Positions 25,896 through 35,470 of a stretch of DNA of 64,000 nt are shown here, piece after piece (position 1 is the stretch's first letter; each line of letters opens with the position of its first letter). The stretch lies in NCBI RefSeq assembly GCF_001458435.1, contig NZ_CYSF01000005.1, forward strand, positions 124,001-188,000, read 5' to 3'. This stretch comes from Thalassovita mediterranea (GTDB lineage Bacteria; Pseudomonadota; Alphaproteobacteria; Rhodobacterales; Rhodobacteraceae). The position numbers were made by a program, and so were the translations under genes. The notes beneath the pieces are model-generated. The model saw only the letters and a list, made by a program, of their open reading frames with translations, was not told the DNA's origin and did no database searches.

Positions 25896-27815
25896 TTACC
25901 TCAGCGCGCCGGCGGCGATCAGCGCCTCATGCTTTTCTGCGTTGAACCACCAGAAATCCAATTCGCCCCGTGCAAAGGGGGTCAGGGGTTCGGGGTATTC
26001 AAACATGTCGTAATAGGCAACGGTGTGGCTGTTCTTGAACCACTGCGGCACCCAGAACCGTTTGGCGCGCAGCACACGGTCCAGCGCGTGAACCGCGGTC
26101 TGCAATTCGGCCTTGCTGGTCGCAGACGTGACATGTTCGATCAGCGCATCCACCGCCGGATCCGCAACGCCCATCAGGTTACGGGAACTTTCGTTCACAC
26201 CTTCGGAGCCGAACCACTGTTTCAGGTTGGTCGAAGGCTCACGCGCCATGCGGCCATTATGGGTGGTCATGTCGAAATCATACTTACGGCTGCGCTCAGT
26301 GGCCTGCGCAGGATCCACACGGTTCAGCACTGCCTCGATCCCCAACCGTTTCAGGTTTTCGACAAACGGCAGGGTGATGCGATCAAAGGCTGGGGAGTCG
26401 TCAAGGAATTCGATCTGCAACAGCTGTCCGTCCTTGCGGCGCATACCGTCGTCGCCAACCATCCAGCCCGCCTCATCCAACAGCGCAGAGGCGCGGCGCA
26501 GGTTCTTGCGGTCCAGCTGGCGGCTGCCAGAAACTGGCGGGATCACCGCTTCGTCCGTTAGGATCGACGCTTCCAGCAGCCCCTGATCGACCAGCGGCTG
26601 CAACAGCGCCAGTTCATCCGCATCCGGCGCGCCGATGGCCTGCAGGTCAGAGTTGCCCCAAAAACTGGTCACACGGTCGTAGAGACCATAGAACAACGAC
26701 TCGTTCGACCATTCGAAATTGAACATCAGACCGACAGCTTCGCGGACGCGGGGATCCTGAAACTTCTCTCGGCGCAGGTTGAAAACGTAGCTCTGCATCA
26801 ACGACAACGAACCGTCGGCAAGCTCTTCTTTTTTGACGTAACCGTTGTTGAGGCCGGGGAAATCATAGCCCGTCGCCCATGTCTTGGAGCTGTTTTCTGA
26901 GCGGAACGTGTAGGCCCCCGCCTTGAACGCCTCAAAAGCAGCGACAGAATCACCGAAGTACTCGACGCGAATCCGGTCAAAGTTGTTGCGCCCCTTATTC
27001 ACCGGCAGGTCCGCCGCCCAGTAGTTGGGATTGCGTGCATAAGTGATGCGGCTGGGGATGTCGTAGCTGTCCAGCATGTAGGCGCCGGTGCCCATGATCG
27101 GCAGCACATTGGCGTCCTGCAGCTTATAGTCATTGTCTTCAAACCACTTCTGCGAAAAGGCGGGCATGCCACCCGCCAGACCGATCCGGTCACGTTCAGG
27201 ACTGTCGGGCGAGAAGCGGAAGCGCACCTTGTAGGTGTCCAACACCTCGACTTCTTCCACAAAGGCGCCAAAGGCCGCGCGGAAAGACGGCAGGCCATCG
27301 GTCATGAACAGATCAAAGGTGAATTTCAGGTCATGGCCCGTCCACGGTGTGCCATCCGCCATGGTGACGTCGTCACGCAGGTTGAAATCCACCCATGCGA
27401 TGCCTTCGGGGTATTCCATCGTGGTACAGAGGAAACAGTAAACCGCCGTTGGATCATCCGCATAGGTCGTCAGCACATTTTCATGGCCAATAGTGGCCAA
27501 CGCACCTGCGTTACCCTTGCGGGTATAAAGGTTGAAGCTGTCAAAGGTTCCAGGTGCCCATGTGGAAATCTCCCCCCCCTTTGGGGCGTCAGGGTTCACG
27601 TAGCGCAGATGATCAAAATCAGCCGGATATTCCAGTTCACCAAAGAAGTTATAGCCGTGAGTGGTAATCACCTCTTCTGCCGCAGCCTGCTGCGCCCAGC
27701 TCATCAAACCCAGCACAGTCGCACCTGCCCCAAGCCAGAAGGCCTTACTTGCATCAAACGAAGGACGCGCAGCGGCTTTCACACGGGATCGGGCTTGCGG
27801 TTTGGGTGATACCAT
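25896..27815 (-). CDS. yejA: peptide ABC transporter substrate-binding protein YejA
   Basis: A 639-residue periplasmic binding protein of the Dpp/Opp family (SBP_bac_5), first gene of yejABEF. I choose the ATG at 27815 ([10 protein letters not shown]) because GGAGGAA lies 9 bases upstream; an ATG at 27845 with AGAGG is the alternative. A signal peptide with a long basic n-region and hydrophobic core ([13 protein letters not shown]) ends at QQAAA-EE. Conserved family stretches include [15 protein letters not shown] and GFEPST-like [17 protein letters not shown]. The ligand is probably an oligopeptide. Confidence 0.94.
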   Translation of the reverse strand: MVSPKPQARSRVKAAARPSFDASKAFWLGAGATVLGLMSWAQQAAAEEVITTHGYNFFGELEYPADFDHLRYVNPDAPKGGEISTWAPGTFDSFNLYTRKGNAGALATIGHENVLTTYADDPTAVYCFLCTTMEYPEGIAWVDFNLRDDVTMADGTPWTGHDLKFTFDLFMTDGLPSFRAAFGAFVEEVEVLDTYKVRFRFSPDSPERDRIGLAGGMPAFSQKWFEDNDYKLQDANVLPIMGTGAYMLDSYDIPSRITYARNPNYWAADLPVNKGRNNFDRIRVEYFGDSVAAFEAFKAGAYTFRSENSSKTWATGYDFPGLNNGYVKKEELADGSLSLMQSYVFNLRREKFQDPRVREAVGLMFNFEWSNESLFYGLYDRVTSFWGNSDLQAIGAPDADELALLQPLVDQGLLEASILTDEAVIPPVSGSRQLDRKNLRRASALLDEAGWMVGDDGMRRKDGQLLQIEFLDDSPAFDRITLPFVENLKRLGIEAVLNRVDPAQATERSRKYDFDMTTHNGRMAREPSTNLKQWFGSEGVNESSRNLMGVADPAVDALIEHVTSATSKAELQTAVHALDRVLRAKRFWVPQWFKNSHTVAYYDMFEYPEPLTPFARGELDFWWFNAEKHEALIAAGALR

Positions 27816-27991
27816 TCGAGAGTTCCTCCAGCTGATGGAACGCATGACGCGCACCTCTTTGCACTTCAAGCTAAAGCGCTGGCACGGGCACATCAAGGTA
27901 CCCCTCACCGGATAGTGAAGCAATGCCAGCCGCTTGCCGCATATTGCCAAAGAAAGATGCCGTCGAACCAGCCGCACCAGCACGCCAAAAC

Positions 27992-28022
27992 AAAAAGACC
28001 GCTGCAATCAGCAGCGGCCTTT
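27992..28022 (-). terminator. terminator of the cytochrome c gene
   Basis: On the minus strand GGCCGCTGC-N5-GCAGCGGTC is followed by TTTTTG. It lies about 25 bases after the stop of the cytochrome c gene. Confidence 0.82.
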
Positions 28023-28047
28023 CATGATTTCTACGCGGGATCGCAGC

Positions 28048-28569
28048 TTACTGCAGGCTTTGCAGATAGGCGATCAGGTTGGCGCGGTCTTTCTCTTTCT
28101 TCAGGCCAGAGAAGGACATTTTGGTGCCGGGCGCGAATTTCTTGGGGTTTTCAACAAAGCCGTTCAGGTTGTCGACCGACCAAGTGTCCGCCACAGCCAC
28201 CAGGCTGCCCGAGTAAGCAAAACCGTCTGCCGAAGACACAGCGCGGTCTACAATCCCGAAGAGGTGCGGGCCAGTGCCGTTCGCGCCATCTTCCAGTTTG
28301 TGGCAAGCTTTACATTTGCCAAAAACTTTTGCGCCTTTGGCTACGTCCGCTTCGGCCAGCAGGGTGGCGAAGTCGGGGCCTTCTTCGGCTGCGCGGCCGT
28401 GGCTGTCATCTGCACCTGTGTCGATCACGTAAGCCTGCGCATGGTGATCACCATGGCCGCCTGCATGCGTGCTGTAGAGTGCCTCTGCCGCCCAGTTGCC
28501 AAGCAGGAATACCAGCAGCGCACCACAAAATGCACCTCCGGCTTTGGTAAGGGTCATCGTATCAAGCAT
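28048..28569 (-). CDS. membrane-anchored cytochrome c (cytochrome c552/CycM type)
   Basis: A 173-residue class I cytochrome c. An uncleaved N-terminal helix (residues 11-28) anchors it to the inner membrane, followed by a flexible His/Ala-rich linker. The haem site is C86-KA-C89-H90 and the axial Met is M151 in PGTKMSFSGLKK. Such anchored cytochromes (CycY/CycM) carry electrons from the bc1 complex to terminal oxidases, which fits the oxidase cluster elsewhere in the window. Whether it feeds cbb3 or aa3 cannot be seen. Confidence 0.93.
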   Translation of the reverse strand: MLDTMTLTKAGGAFCGALLVFLLGNWAAEALYSTHAGGHGDHHAQAYVIDTGADDSHGRAAEEGPDFATLLAEADVAKGAKVFGKCKACHKLEDGANGTGPHLFGIVDRAVSSADGFAYSGSLVAVADTWSVDNLNGFVENPKKFAPGTKMSFSGLKKEKDRANLIAYLQSLQ

Positions 28570-28691
28570 GGGTCGCCCGTCTGTTACATAAGTTCAGGCG
28601 CGTATCTACCTGCTTCCCCTATCGTTGCGCAAGGTATAGTTTGCGCGACCAAACGCCCTAGTGCGCCCTATTTGACAGGAAAACAACACTT

Positions 28692-29531
28692 ATGACCAAT
28701 CGCATCGCCTTTCAGGGGGACTTAGGCGCCTATTCACATGAGGCCTGCCGCAACACCTACCCAGAGATGGAAGCCCTGCCCTGCCGCACGTTTGAAGACG
28801 TTATCAACGCTGTGCGCAACGGTGATGCGGACATTGCGATGCTGCCGATTGAGAATTCCACCTACGGGCGCGTGGCTGATATTCACCGCCTGCTACCCGA
28901 AAGCGGACTGCATATCATTGGCGAAACCTTTGTGCGGGTCCGCATCGCCCTGATGGCCCATCATGGCGTCGACATCGCTGATCTGGAAAAGGTTCAGGCC
29001 CATTTGGTCCTGCTGCCGCAATCCGCCAACTTCCTGCAGAAACATGGGATTCGCGGCGAAGCGGCCGCTGACAGTGCTGGTGCCGCTGCCGATCTGTCGA
29101 AACGAGAGGATCGCACAACCGGCGTGCTTGCGTCAGAACTGGCGGCAGAGATTTACGGGCTGAACGTGCTAGCCAAGGATATTGAGGATCACGGCCACAA
29201 CACCACCCGCTTTGTCATCATGTCGCGTGAGCCCAATCACGCGCGGCGCGGTGACAGTGGGATGATCACCACCTTTGTGTTTGAGGTCCGAAACATTCCC
29301 GCAGCGCTTTATAAAGCGATGGGTGGATTTGCCACCAACGGCGTCAACATGACCAAGCTGGAAAGCTACATGAAGAACGGTTCCTTCACCGCGACTCAGT
29401 TCTATGCGGATATTGAGGGTCACCCGGATGACGCCAATGTGCAGCTGGCCTTGGATGAGTTGAGCTATTTCACCAATGAGCTGAAAATCGTCGGCGTTTA
29501 CCCTGCTGCGCGGCCGCATCACGGCAGCTGA
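28692..29531 (+). CDS. pheA: prephenate dehydratase
   Basis: Monofunctional prephenate dehydratase of 279 residues, converting prephenate to phenylpyruvate for phenylalanine synthesis. The catalytic domain has IAFQGDLGAYSHEA, LPIENSTYGRV and the catalytic Thr-Arg-Phe (HNTTRFVIM). A C-terminal ACT domain (about residues 195-275, FVFEVRNIPAALYKAMGGFATNGVNMTKLES) gives feedback control by phenylalanine. A separate chorismate mutase lies at 38543, so the two activities are not fused here. Confidence 0.96.
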   Translation: MTNRIAFQGDLGAYSHEACRNTYPEMEALPCRTFEDVINAVRNGDADIAMLPIENSTYGRVADIHRLLPESGLHIIGETFVRVRIALMAHHGVDIADLEKVQAHLVLLPQSANFLQKHGIRGEAAADSAGAAADLSKREDRTTGVLASELAAEIYGLNVLAKDIEDHGHNTTRFVIMSREPNHARRGDSGMITTFVFEVRNIPAALYKAMGGFATNGVNMTKLESYMKNGSFTATQFYADIEGHPDDANVQLALDELSYFTNELKIVGVYPAARPHHGS

Positions 29532-29563
29532 GGTAAGCGAACCGTCCCCGAAAGGACAAGACC

Positions 29564-30037
29564 ATGCACATCCGTCCCTTTCGGACCGAGGACGCAGCAA
29601 TCCTGGAACAAATCTTTCACCGCGCGGTGCAGGCCACTGCGCGGGAGGACTATTCACAGGATCAGCTCAACGCCTGGAGCCCTGTTTCCGCGGGCCCCGA
29701 ACGCTATTTGAACCGCATCACCCGTGGTGGTCATCAGGTTTGGGTGGCGGTCACTGACACCGACACCCCCATCGGCTTTATTGAGTTGCAGGCAGACGGC
29801 CATATCGACTGCTTCTACCGCGATCCCGATCACCGGTCTGCGCGGGTCGGTGAGGCGCTTTATGAAGCGCTGGAGGCAGAGGCACGCACCACAGGCCTCG
29901 AGCGGCTTTATGTTGAGGCCAGCGAGGCGGCAAAGCGATTCTTCCTACGCCACGACTTCACAACGTTGGAACGTAATGAGTTCGAACGCGCAGGCGTAAT
30001 GATGCACAATACCCGCTTGGAAAAGCATCTGCGCTAA
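29564..30037 (+). CDS. GNAT family N-acetyltransferase (YafP-like)
   Basis: A 157-residue acetyltransferase. The N-terminal segment MHIRPFRTEDAAILEQIFHR and the motif A region YRDPDHRSARVGEALYEALE are typical, and a conserved FYVEAS-like strand (LYVEASEAAKRFFLRHDF) follows. It is most like the YafP group. AAAGGAC precedes the ATG, 33 bases after pheA, so it may be cotranscribed with pheA. Substrate unknown. Confidence 0.87.
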   Translation: MHIRPFRTEDAAILEQIFHRAVQATAREDYSQDQLNAWSPVSAGPERYLNRITRGGHQVWVAVTDTDTPIGFIELQADGHIDCFYRDPDHRSARVGEALYEALEAEARTTGLERLYVEASEAAKRFFLRHDFTTLERNEFERAGVMMHNTRLEKHLR

Positions 30038-30057
30038 ACACGCATCCCTCCAAAACC

Positions 30058-30090
30058 AAAACACCCCGCAGCGAAGCCACGGGGTGTTTT
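30058..30090. terminator. bidirectional terminator between GNAT gene and atpF
   Basis: AAAACACCCCG and CGGGGTGTTTT pair around an 11-base loop, with A and T tracts on both sides, between convergent genes. Confidence 0.88.
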
Positions 30091-30114
30091 GAATTTCGAT
30101 GTCCCAAAAACCGC

Positions 30115-30672
30115 TTAGTGCAGTTTTGCGTCCACTTCGCTGATGGCAGCGTCGATCAGCTTGTTCGCGGCGGTTGCGTTCATCTGCTTGGCGACAACGT
30201 CACCGGCAGCGGCAACAGCAACGGAAATCGCTGCGTTACGCACGTCACGCACAGCCGAAGCTTCGGCGGATGCGATCTGGTCCTTTGCAGAAGCCAGACG
30301 ACGTTCGATCGACTTTTCCAGATCTGCTTTCGCTTGCTCAGCAAAGGCGGCTGCATCGGCTTTGGCTTGCGCCACGATGCGGTCTGCCTGTTCCTGAACT
30401 TCCTTCGACTTGCGCTCATAAGAAGCCAGGATACCCTGTGCTTCCTCACGCAGGGCGCGGGCTTCGTCCAGTTCGTTTTTGATGTCATCGGCGCGTTTGT
30501 CCAGCAGACCGGCGATAGTGGCCGGAACTTTGAACTTCAGCAGGATGGCAACGAACAGGATGAACGCCAGCAACACGATGAAATCGGTGTTGCGCAGCGA
30601 GAAGAACGGGCCAGAAGCAGCAAAGGCGGGGCTGGCCGCGGTCAGAGCGACGAGAGTTGCAAGTTTACGCAT
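30115..30672 (-). CDS. atpF: ATP synthase F0 subunit b
   Basis: Subunit b, 185 residues. One hydrophobic N-terminal region (signal-like start, then the helix [17 protein letters not shown]) is followed by a long charged coiled coil that forms the peripheral stalk with b'. It is the last gene of the F0 operon atpI-atpB-atpE-b'-b. It starts 4 bases after the b' stop. Confidence 0.95.
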   Translation of the reverse strand: MRKLATLVALTAASPAFAASGPFFSLRNTDFIVLLAFILFVAILLKFKVPATIAGLLDKRADDIKNELDEARALREEAQGILASYERKSKEVQEQADRIVAQAKADAAAFAEQAKADLEKSIERRLASAKDQIASAEASAVRDVRNAAISVAVAAAGDVVAKQMNATAANKLIDAAISEVDAKLH

Positions 30673-30676
30673 TCCC

Positions 30677-31216
30677 TTACCCTTTCATGCGGGCAGCCAC
30701 AGCTGCGTCTACGTCTTTGGCATCGGCTTCACCGCCCAGGGCAGTGATGAGTTCCGCTGCAGTATCCTTGGCAACCGCTTCAACGGAGGCCACGGCGTTC
30801 GCACGGATCTCGGCGATAGCTTTTTCACTTTCGGCCAGTTTGCCGGCGATCTCTGCATCGGCCTTGGCGGTCGCTGCGTCGAGTTCGGCCTGCATTTCAG
30901 CCTTGGTTTCGGCGGCGATGCGCTGTGCTTCTGCACGGGCGTCGGCCAGAGCCTTGTTGTAGGCTTCTTCCGCTTCAACCGCTTTCGCTTTCAGCTCTTC
31001 GGCTTTGGCGATGTCGTTTGTGATGGTCCCCTGACGCTCGGCCAGAACCGCGGCAATGCGCGGCAGCGCGATGCGCGACAGGACGAAATAGATCACGACC
31101 AGCGTGACCAGAAGCCAGAAAATCTGGTTGCCCCAGTTGGAGAAGTCCAGCTGCGGCATGCCCGGTGCCGAAGCAGCTGCCTCGGTGCCGTGTGCGGCGG
31201 TGGTTTCTTTCGCCAT
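30677..31216 (-). CDS. atpG: ATP synthase F0 subunit b'
   Basis: Subunit b', 179 residues, the second stalk subunit found in photosynthetic bacteria and their relatives. It has an Ala-rich N-terminus, one helix ([24 protein letters not shown]) with the typical LPRI exit, and a long alanine/glutamate-rich coiled coil. The ATG at 31216 ([10 protein letters not shown]) has GGAGG close upstream. The b' gene is also called atpX or atpF2. Confidence 0.94.
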   Translation of the reverse strand: MAKETTAAHGTEAAASAPGMPQLDFSNWGNQIFWLLVTLVVIYFVLSRIALPRIAAVLAERQGTITNDIAKAEELKAKAVEAEEAYNKALADARAEAQRIAAETKAEMQAELDAATAKADAEIAGKLAESEKAIAEIRANAVASVEAVAKDTAAELITALGGEADAKDVDAAVAARMKG

Positions 31217-31298
31217 AACGTCCTCCTTAGGGAACTTCGTTACACGGGGTGAATGCGATACCGCATCCACCCCGCCGTAAGGATGTGTTCCGTAAGGC

Positions 31299-31523
31299 TT
31301 AGACGGCGAACATCAGCAGCAGAGCAACCAGGAACGAGAAGATGCCCAGTGCTTCTGCAAATGCGATGCCGATGAACAGGGTCGCGGTCTGCGACGCTGC
31401 TGCCGACGGGTTGCGCAGTGCGCCTGCCAGGAAGTTAGCAGCAACGTTGCCAACACCCAGAGCTGCGAGACCAGTACCCAGACCTGCCAGACCGGCGCCG
31501 ATGTGTGCGAGTTCACCTTCCAT
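31299..31523 (-). CDS. atpE: ATP synthase F0 subunit c
   Basis: Subunit c, 74 residues, a hairpin of two helices that forms the rotating ring. The polar loop is ALRNPSA and the ion-carrying carboxylate is Glu57 ([10 protein letters not shown]). No Na+-type ligand set is evident, so it should carry protons. Confidence 0.97.
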   Translation of the reverse strand: MEGELAHIGAGLAGLGTGLAALGVGNVAANFLAGALRNPSAAASQTATLFIGIAFAEALGIFSFLVALLLMFAV

Positions 31524-31588
31524 TGTGTATCTCCTTACGATTGGAAGTTAGAATAAGTGGTGTTCAGTGTTCAGACCGTGGCCGTCGA

Positions 31589-32347
31589 TTAGTGCGACGG
31601 GTGCAGTGCGTCCTTCAGGTACACACAGGTCAGAATGGTAAAGACGTAGGCCTGAATGAAGGCCACCAGGACCTCAAGACCGTACATTGCGGTGATCGCC
31701 AGGATCGACACGGGGCTGACAACGGCCAGCGCAGCGAAGCCTGCGAACACTTTGATAACCGCGTGGCCGGCCATCACGTTGCCTGCCAGACGAATGCTGT
31801 GGCTCACGGGGCGCACGAAGTAGGAAATCAGTTCGATGATCGCCAGGATCGGACGCAGCGCCAGCGGTGCGGAGCTGACCCAGAACAGACCCAGGAACGA
31901 CATGCCGTTCTTGATGAAACCAACGGCGGTCACGGTTACGAAAACCAGAAGGGCCAGCGCGATGGTCACAGCGAAGTGCGACGTGGTGGTGAAGCTCATC
32001 GGGATCAGGCCAAGGAAGTTGGCGAAAACGATGAACAGGAACAGGGTCATGATGTAGGGGAAGAACTTTACCGCGTCCTTACCAGCAACGTCCTCGACCA
32101 TCTTGTAGATGAAGCCGTAGGCCAGTTCGCCGATCGACTGGCTGCGCGACGGGATCATGGCGCGGCGCGAGGTGCCGACAACCATCATTGCGATGATCGC
32201 AACAACAGCCAGCGCCATCCACAGGGTCACGTTGGTGATGGTGTACCATGCAATCTCGTCACCGCCGAACAGCGGCTTGACGATGAACTGATCCATGGGG
32301 TGGAAAACCAGACCACCTTCTTCGGCGCCATGTGCTTCGCTTGCCAC
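31589..32347 (-). CDS. atpB: ATP synthase F0 subunit a
   Basis: Subunit a, 252 residues, forms the proton half-channels against the c ring. It begins with a hydrophilic segment and has several helices; the essential Arg lies in the helix [13 protein letters not shown], and the last helix contains [16 protein letters not shown]. The start codon is GTG at 32347, with AGAGGG upstream, so the protein begins [12 protein letters not shown]. Confidence 0.96.
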   Translation of the reverse strand: MASEAHGAEEGGLVFHPMDQFIVKPLFGGDEIAWYTITNVTLWMALAVVAIIAMMVVGTSRRAMIPSRSQSIGELAYGFIYKMVEDVAGKDAVKFFPYIMTLFLFIVFANFLGLIPMSFTTTSHFAVTIALALLVFVTVTAVGFIKNGMSFLGLFWVSSAPLALRPILAIIELISYFVRPVSHSIRLAGNVMAGHAVIKVFAGFAALAVVSPVSILAITAMYGLEVLVAFIQAYVFTILTCVYLKDALHPSH

Positions 32348-32350
32348 GTC

Positions 32351-32680
32351 TTATGCCCTCTCATCCTTTTCGGCCTCTTCGGCCAATTTCTTCGTTTCGA
32401 TCTCACGTGCGGTGCGGATCATCGTCTGCACACCCGCCGCTAGACCCAACAATGTGAATATGACAAGGAAAATCGGGATCGTTCCCAGCAGGCTGTCCAG
32501 CCCGTATCCTATGCCAAACCCGATCCCAAGACCGGAAACCATTTCGACCACCATCCGCCAAGCCTGATTGGCCATGGAATAGTGTTCATCCGCCCGGGGC
32601 CCCGGTGATTGTGCCTCTTTGGCTGCCTCGATCTTCGCTTCCAGCGCTTCTAGTCGCTGTTTTTGCTCAGGATCGGTCAC
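32351..32680 (-). CDS. atpI: AtpI/AtpZ-type F0F1 assembly protein
   Basis: A 109-residue protein with a charged N-terminus (DPEQKQRLEALEAKIEAAKEA) and two transmembrane helices (MVSGLGIGFGIGYGLDSLLG and IFLVIFTLLGLAAGVQTM). AtpI assists assembly of the c ring. The start is probably GTG at 32680, with AGGGG upstream; a TTG lies two codons further up. It leads the F0 operon and lies 3 bases before atpB. Confidence 0.9.
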   Translation of the reverse strand: MTDPEQKQRLEALEAKIEAAKEAQSPGPRADEHYSMANQAWRMVVEMVSGLGIGFGIGYGLDSLLGTIPIFLVIFTLLGLAAGVQTMIRTAREIETKKLAEEAEKDERA

Positions 32681-32709
32681 GCGCAAAGCCCCTATGGATG
32701 ACTGGCGCC

Positions 32710-32738
32710 TTGCTAAGGGGATGAAGGCGCAGAGTCAA
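32710..32738 (-). promoter_or_regulatory. candidate sigma-70 promoter of the atp F0 operon
   Basis: On the minus strand TTGACT (-35) and TAGCAA (-10) are 17 bases apart, ending 30 bases before the atpI start. The -35 is good and the -10 weak. Confidence 0.42.
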
Positions 32739-32951
32739 CAGTGCAGAATGGCGCATAGAATGACCGCTAAGCCTATGATTTAAAACACTTACCAAAACAC
32801 CCGTCGCGCCCCCCAAAACGCCGATAGCGCCAACAGCGCGCCTATCGGGGCGAAATTCCATATTCAACCCTTTGGTTGATCTTTCTCAGCCCCACAAACC
32901 ACACCACCACGCCCCATTGACCGCGCCCGCATAGAACCGCTAGGCAAAGGC

Positions 32952-33305
32952 ATGGTTCAAAAGCCCACCCTCGACACCGTCTTTGCTGCCCTCGCCGATC
33001 CGACCCGCCGTCAGATCCTGTCGATGCTGCTAGAAGACGACATGGCCGTCACCGATGTGGCGGACCCGTTTGAGGTGTCGCTGGCCGCGATTTCCAAACA
33101 TCTGGTGATCCTCGCCAATGCGGGTCTGATCAGTCAGGAAAAACGCGGGCGGGTGAAATGGTGCAAGCTGGAACCGGACGCCCTGCGCGAGGCGAGCGTT
33201 TGGATGCAAAGCTTTGGCCAGTTTGAGGCGATCAATCTGGATGCCTTTGAACGCTTTCTGGAGGTTGAGCTGTCCGACGAGGGCACCGAGGTCGCGGGCG
33301 ATTAA
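32952..33305 (+). CDS. ArsR-family winged-helix regulator
   Basis: A 117-residue ArsR/SmtB-type DNA-binding protein. The motif FAALADPTRRQILSMLLEDDMAVTDVADPFEVSLAAISKHLVIL is the canonical wHTH. No CxCxxC metal-binding motif is present and the only cysteine is in KWCKLE, so it probably does not sense metals in the classical way. It resembles the group found with SRPBCC-domain genes, but no such gene follows; the downstream gene is convergent. Target unknown. Confidence 0.9.
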   Translation: MVQKPTLDTVFAALADPTRRQILSMLLEDDMAVTDVADPFEVSLAAISKHLVILANAGLISQEKRGRVKWCKLEPDALREASVWMQSFGQFEAINLDAFERFLEVELSDEGTEVAGD

Positions 33306-33325
33306 GCCGCCGCGCCATGCTGCCC

Positions 33326-34213
33326 TTATGCCGGCGCCTCATCCTTCAGCAGCATGACCAGCGCCACGATCGTCAATGCCACGCCACCCAGCACCAGAAT
33401 CTGTGGCACACCGTTGCCCAACGCCACCTCCCAGACCAAAACCCATGAGGGCACCAGATAGGTGTAGGCCATCACCTTGGCCGCAGGCAGGCGCAGGGCG
33501 GCGAATTGCAACAGCACAAAGGTTGCCGCTGACGCCGCCAGCGCGACGTATAATATAGTGATCCACACAATCGACGGCAGCGCGCCCCAGTTGGTGGCTG
33601 CAAGGTCGCCCCAACCCCAAATGAGCGCGACAAAGAAACAGGCCAGCGTGACGCCAAAGGAAAACTGCAAAGCGGTTTCACCGCGGTTCAGCTTTTTCAC
33701 CAGTGGGGTGTAGATCGCATGTGCCGCGCAGCCGATGAAATAAATCGCTTCGCCCTTGCCGACCTCAAATCCCAACAGGGACGACAGATCCGCGCGAAAG
33801 ATCACCCAAAGCGCGCCAACCGCGCCAATCAACAGCGCCAATGCCATGTGGCGCGTGGTGACCTGCCGCAAGAGGATATACCCCGCCAGACCGCTCATGA
33901 TAGGGGTCAGGGTAAAGACCGCCGCAGCTGACACAGGTGGCGCGGTTTTCAACCCCTCAAACATCAGGATGAAGTAGCTGGCAAACACCACAGCCAGCGC
34001 GCCGTAGCGCCACGGCGCCTGCCACATCCCACGCGGCAGGCCCACGGTCGCCTTGGCAGCCAGCCCCAATACCGCCGCTGCGATGGCAAAGCGCACCGCG
34101 TTCAGCGCAGCAGGCGCCATTTCATTCGCCGCCAGAGAGCCCAACGAAAACGAACCCGCCACCAACGCAGAAAAGCACAGCATCGCCAGATGCCCGCGCA
34201 TGACTTGCGACAT
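33326..34213 (-). CDS. EamA/DMT-superfamily transporter
   Basis: A 295-residue membrane protein with ten predicted helices arranged as two EamA repeats (the first ends near KTAPPVSAAAVFTLTPIMSGLAGYI, the second near YTYLVPSWVLVWEVALG). Family members export amino acids or other metabolites. It starts 1 base before the end of the LysR gene region (34215), so the LysR gene and this gene are cotranscribed, and the LysR is its probable regulator. Confidence 0.92.
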   Translation of the reverse strand: MSQVMRGHLAMLCFSALVAGSFSLGSLAANEMAPAALNAVRFAIAAAVLGLAAKATVGLPRGMWQAPWRYGALAVVFASYFILMFEGLKTAPPVSAAAVFTLTPIMSGLAGYILLRQVTTRHMALALLIGAVGALWVIFRADLSSLLGFEVGKGEAIYFIGCAAHAIYTPLVKKLNRGETALQFSFGVTLACFFVALIWGWGDLAATNWGALPSIVWITILYVALAASAATFVLLQFAALRLPAAKVMAYTYLVPSWVLVWEVALGNGVPQILVLGGVALTIVALVMLLKDEAPA

Positions 34214-34214
34214 A

Positions 34215-35090
34215 TTAGGACCAGTCTTTCGCGTATTCCTTAAGATGATTGAGGAAGGCCTGAACTTTGGTGGTGCGATGCAAATCCACGTGGGTCACCA
34301 ACCACAGGGGTGTGGGCCATGTCTGGGCATGTGCTGTAATCTCGACCAATTCGGAATTGCGCTGTGCGCTCCACGTGGTGGTGACGCCGATGCCCATCCC
34401 TTCATGCACCGCCAATTGCAACGCCCGAATATCAGACGAGCGGAAGACAATGTTTTCTTCTGGGATGTTTTCCCATATCCAGCGAATGAACGGCGCGCGG
34501 CTGTTGCGATCATCGGCACAGATAAAGCGGTGGTTGACAAAATCCGCCACCGTTTCAGGCATACCAAACCGGTCGATATAGCTCTTGGCGGCATAAAGCG
34601 TGGTGTTCTGTTCGATCAGCGGCTGAACCACATTGTCCGGCTCTTCGGGCACAGCGCCCGCACGAATCGCGACGTGCGCTTCGCCATATTCCAGACGGAA
34701 CAGGCGATCGCCGGTCAGGAAGCGCAGGATCACATCGGGGTATTTGTCCTGAAAGTCCGCCAATGCCGGCATTAACAACGGCGCCAGACCGGATAGCGAG
34801 GTAATGACCAACTCCCCCGACACATCATTGCCCTGCCCCTTCACGCGGCTGGCAAGCTGGCTCAGTTGCTCATCGGTGGTCTGGGCCACACGCATCAGAT
34901 CGGTCCCCGCCTCGGTCGGGGTGTAACCACGCGCGTGCCGCTGGAACAGCTTCACGCCCAGGCGGGCCTCTAACGCATCAATGTGCCGGATCACTGTCGC
35001 ATGGTGAACGCCCAGGATCTCTGCCGCACCACTCACTGTGCCCATCTTGGCCACCTGATAGGCGGTACGTACCTCATCCCAGTTTTCCAT
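34215..35090 (-). CDS. LysR-family transcriptional regulator
   Basis: A 291-residue LysR protein. HTH: WDEVRTAYQVAKMGTVSGAAEILGVHHATVIRHIDALEARLG, where HHATVIRH is the recognition helix. A substrate-binding domain fills the rest. GGAGAG lies just before the ATG. It is followed immediately by the EamA exporter gene in the same direction, which suggests control of that exporter. Effector unknown. Confidence 0.92.
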   Translation of the reverse strand: MENWDEVRTAYQVAKMGTVSGAAEILGVHHATVIRHIDALEARLGVKLFQRHARGYTPTEAGTDLMRVAQTTDEQLSQLASRVKGQGNDVSGELVITSLSGLAPLLMPALADFQDKYPDVILRFLTGDRLFRLEYGEAHVAIRAGAVPEEPDNVVQPLIEQNTTLYAAKSYIDRFGMPETVADFVNHRFICADDRNSRAPFIRWIWENIPEENIVFRSSDIRALQLAVHEGMGIGVTTTWSAQRNSELVEITAHAQTWPTPLWLVTHVDLHRTTKVQAFLNHLKEYAKDWS

Positions 35091-35470
35091 GCTGCTCTCC
35101 GTTCATATATAATGTGATATGTAGAGTGTGTCCCGATCCGCTGGGATCTGTGCAAAATATCACACACAGGCACAGCTTGCGCAAGTTGTGTTCGCCAACG
35201 CCAGATGAGATCACCAATGGGTCGATCACCCGCGATCCGGCGTCAGTTGGGCGATGCGCAACAGCGGTAGAGTCAACATTGCTTGACTCTGTGCCCCAAT
35301 CGGCGTATCGCCACCCCAACATCCGGAAGCCCCTATTGTCTTCCGGTCCTATGCTTTTGCAAGGATCGCCCCCCGTCAGCGAGTTTCGCCCACGGGGGAC
35401 ATTGGCATATGGGGCTTTGCTGCCTACCTGTAGGGCAGTTGGAATTAGGTGAAGTTTAGGAGCGGCGCCA
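35091..35470 (+). promoter_or_regulatory. ffh leader region with candidate promoter
   Basis: No gene is seen in these 380 bases. A candidate promoter is TTGACT (35283-35288) and TATCGC (35306-35311), 17 bases apart. The -35 box lies inside the hairpin AGAGTCAA-N6-TTGACTCT (35269-35290). Further down, CCCCCGT (35370-35376) can pair with ACGGGGG (35392-35398). AGGAGCGG precedes the ffh ATG. The leader would be about 150 bases long, more than usual. The left end also holds the LysR promoter. Confidence 0.4.

Noticed and set aside
27846-28007. Longer yejA reading frame starting at 28007
   Set aside because: It would run into the cytochrome c terminator, and the extra residues are not signal-like; GGAGGAA supports 27815.
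31505-32443. 312-codon open frame on the plus strand opposite atpE/atpB/atpI
   Set aside because: It mirrors the codon bias of the F0 genes and has a His/Gln/Arg-rich translation with no recognisable domain.
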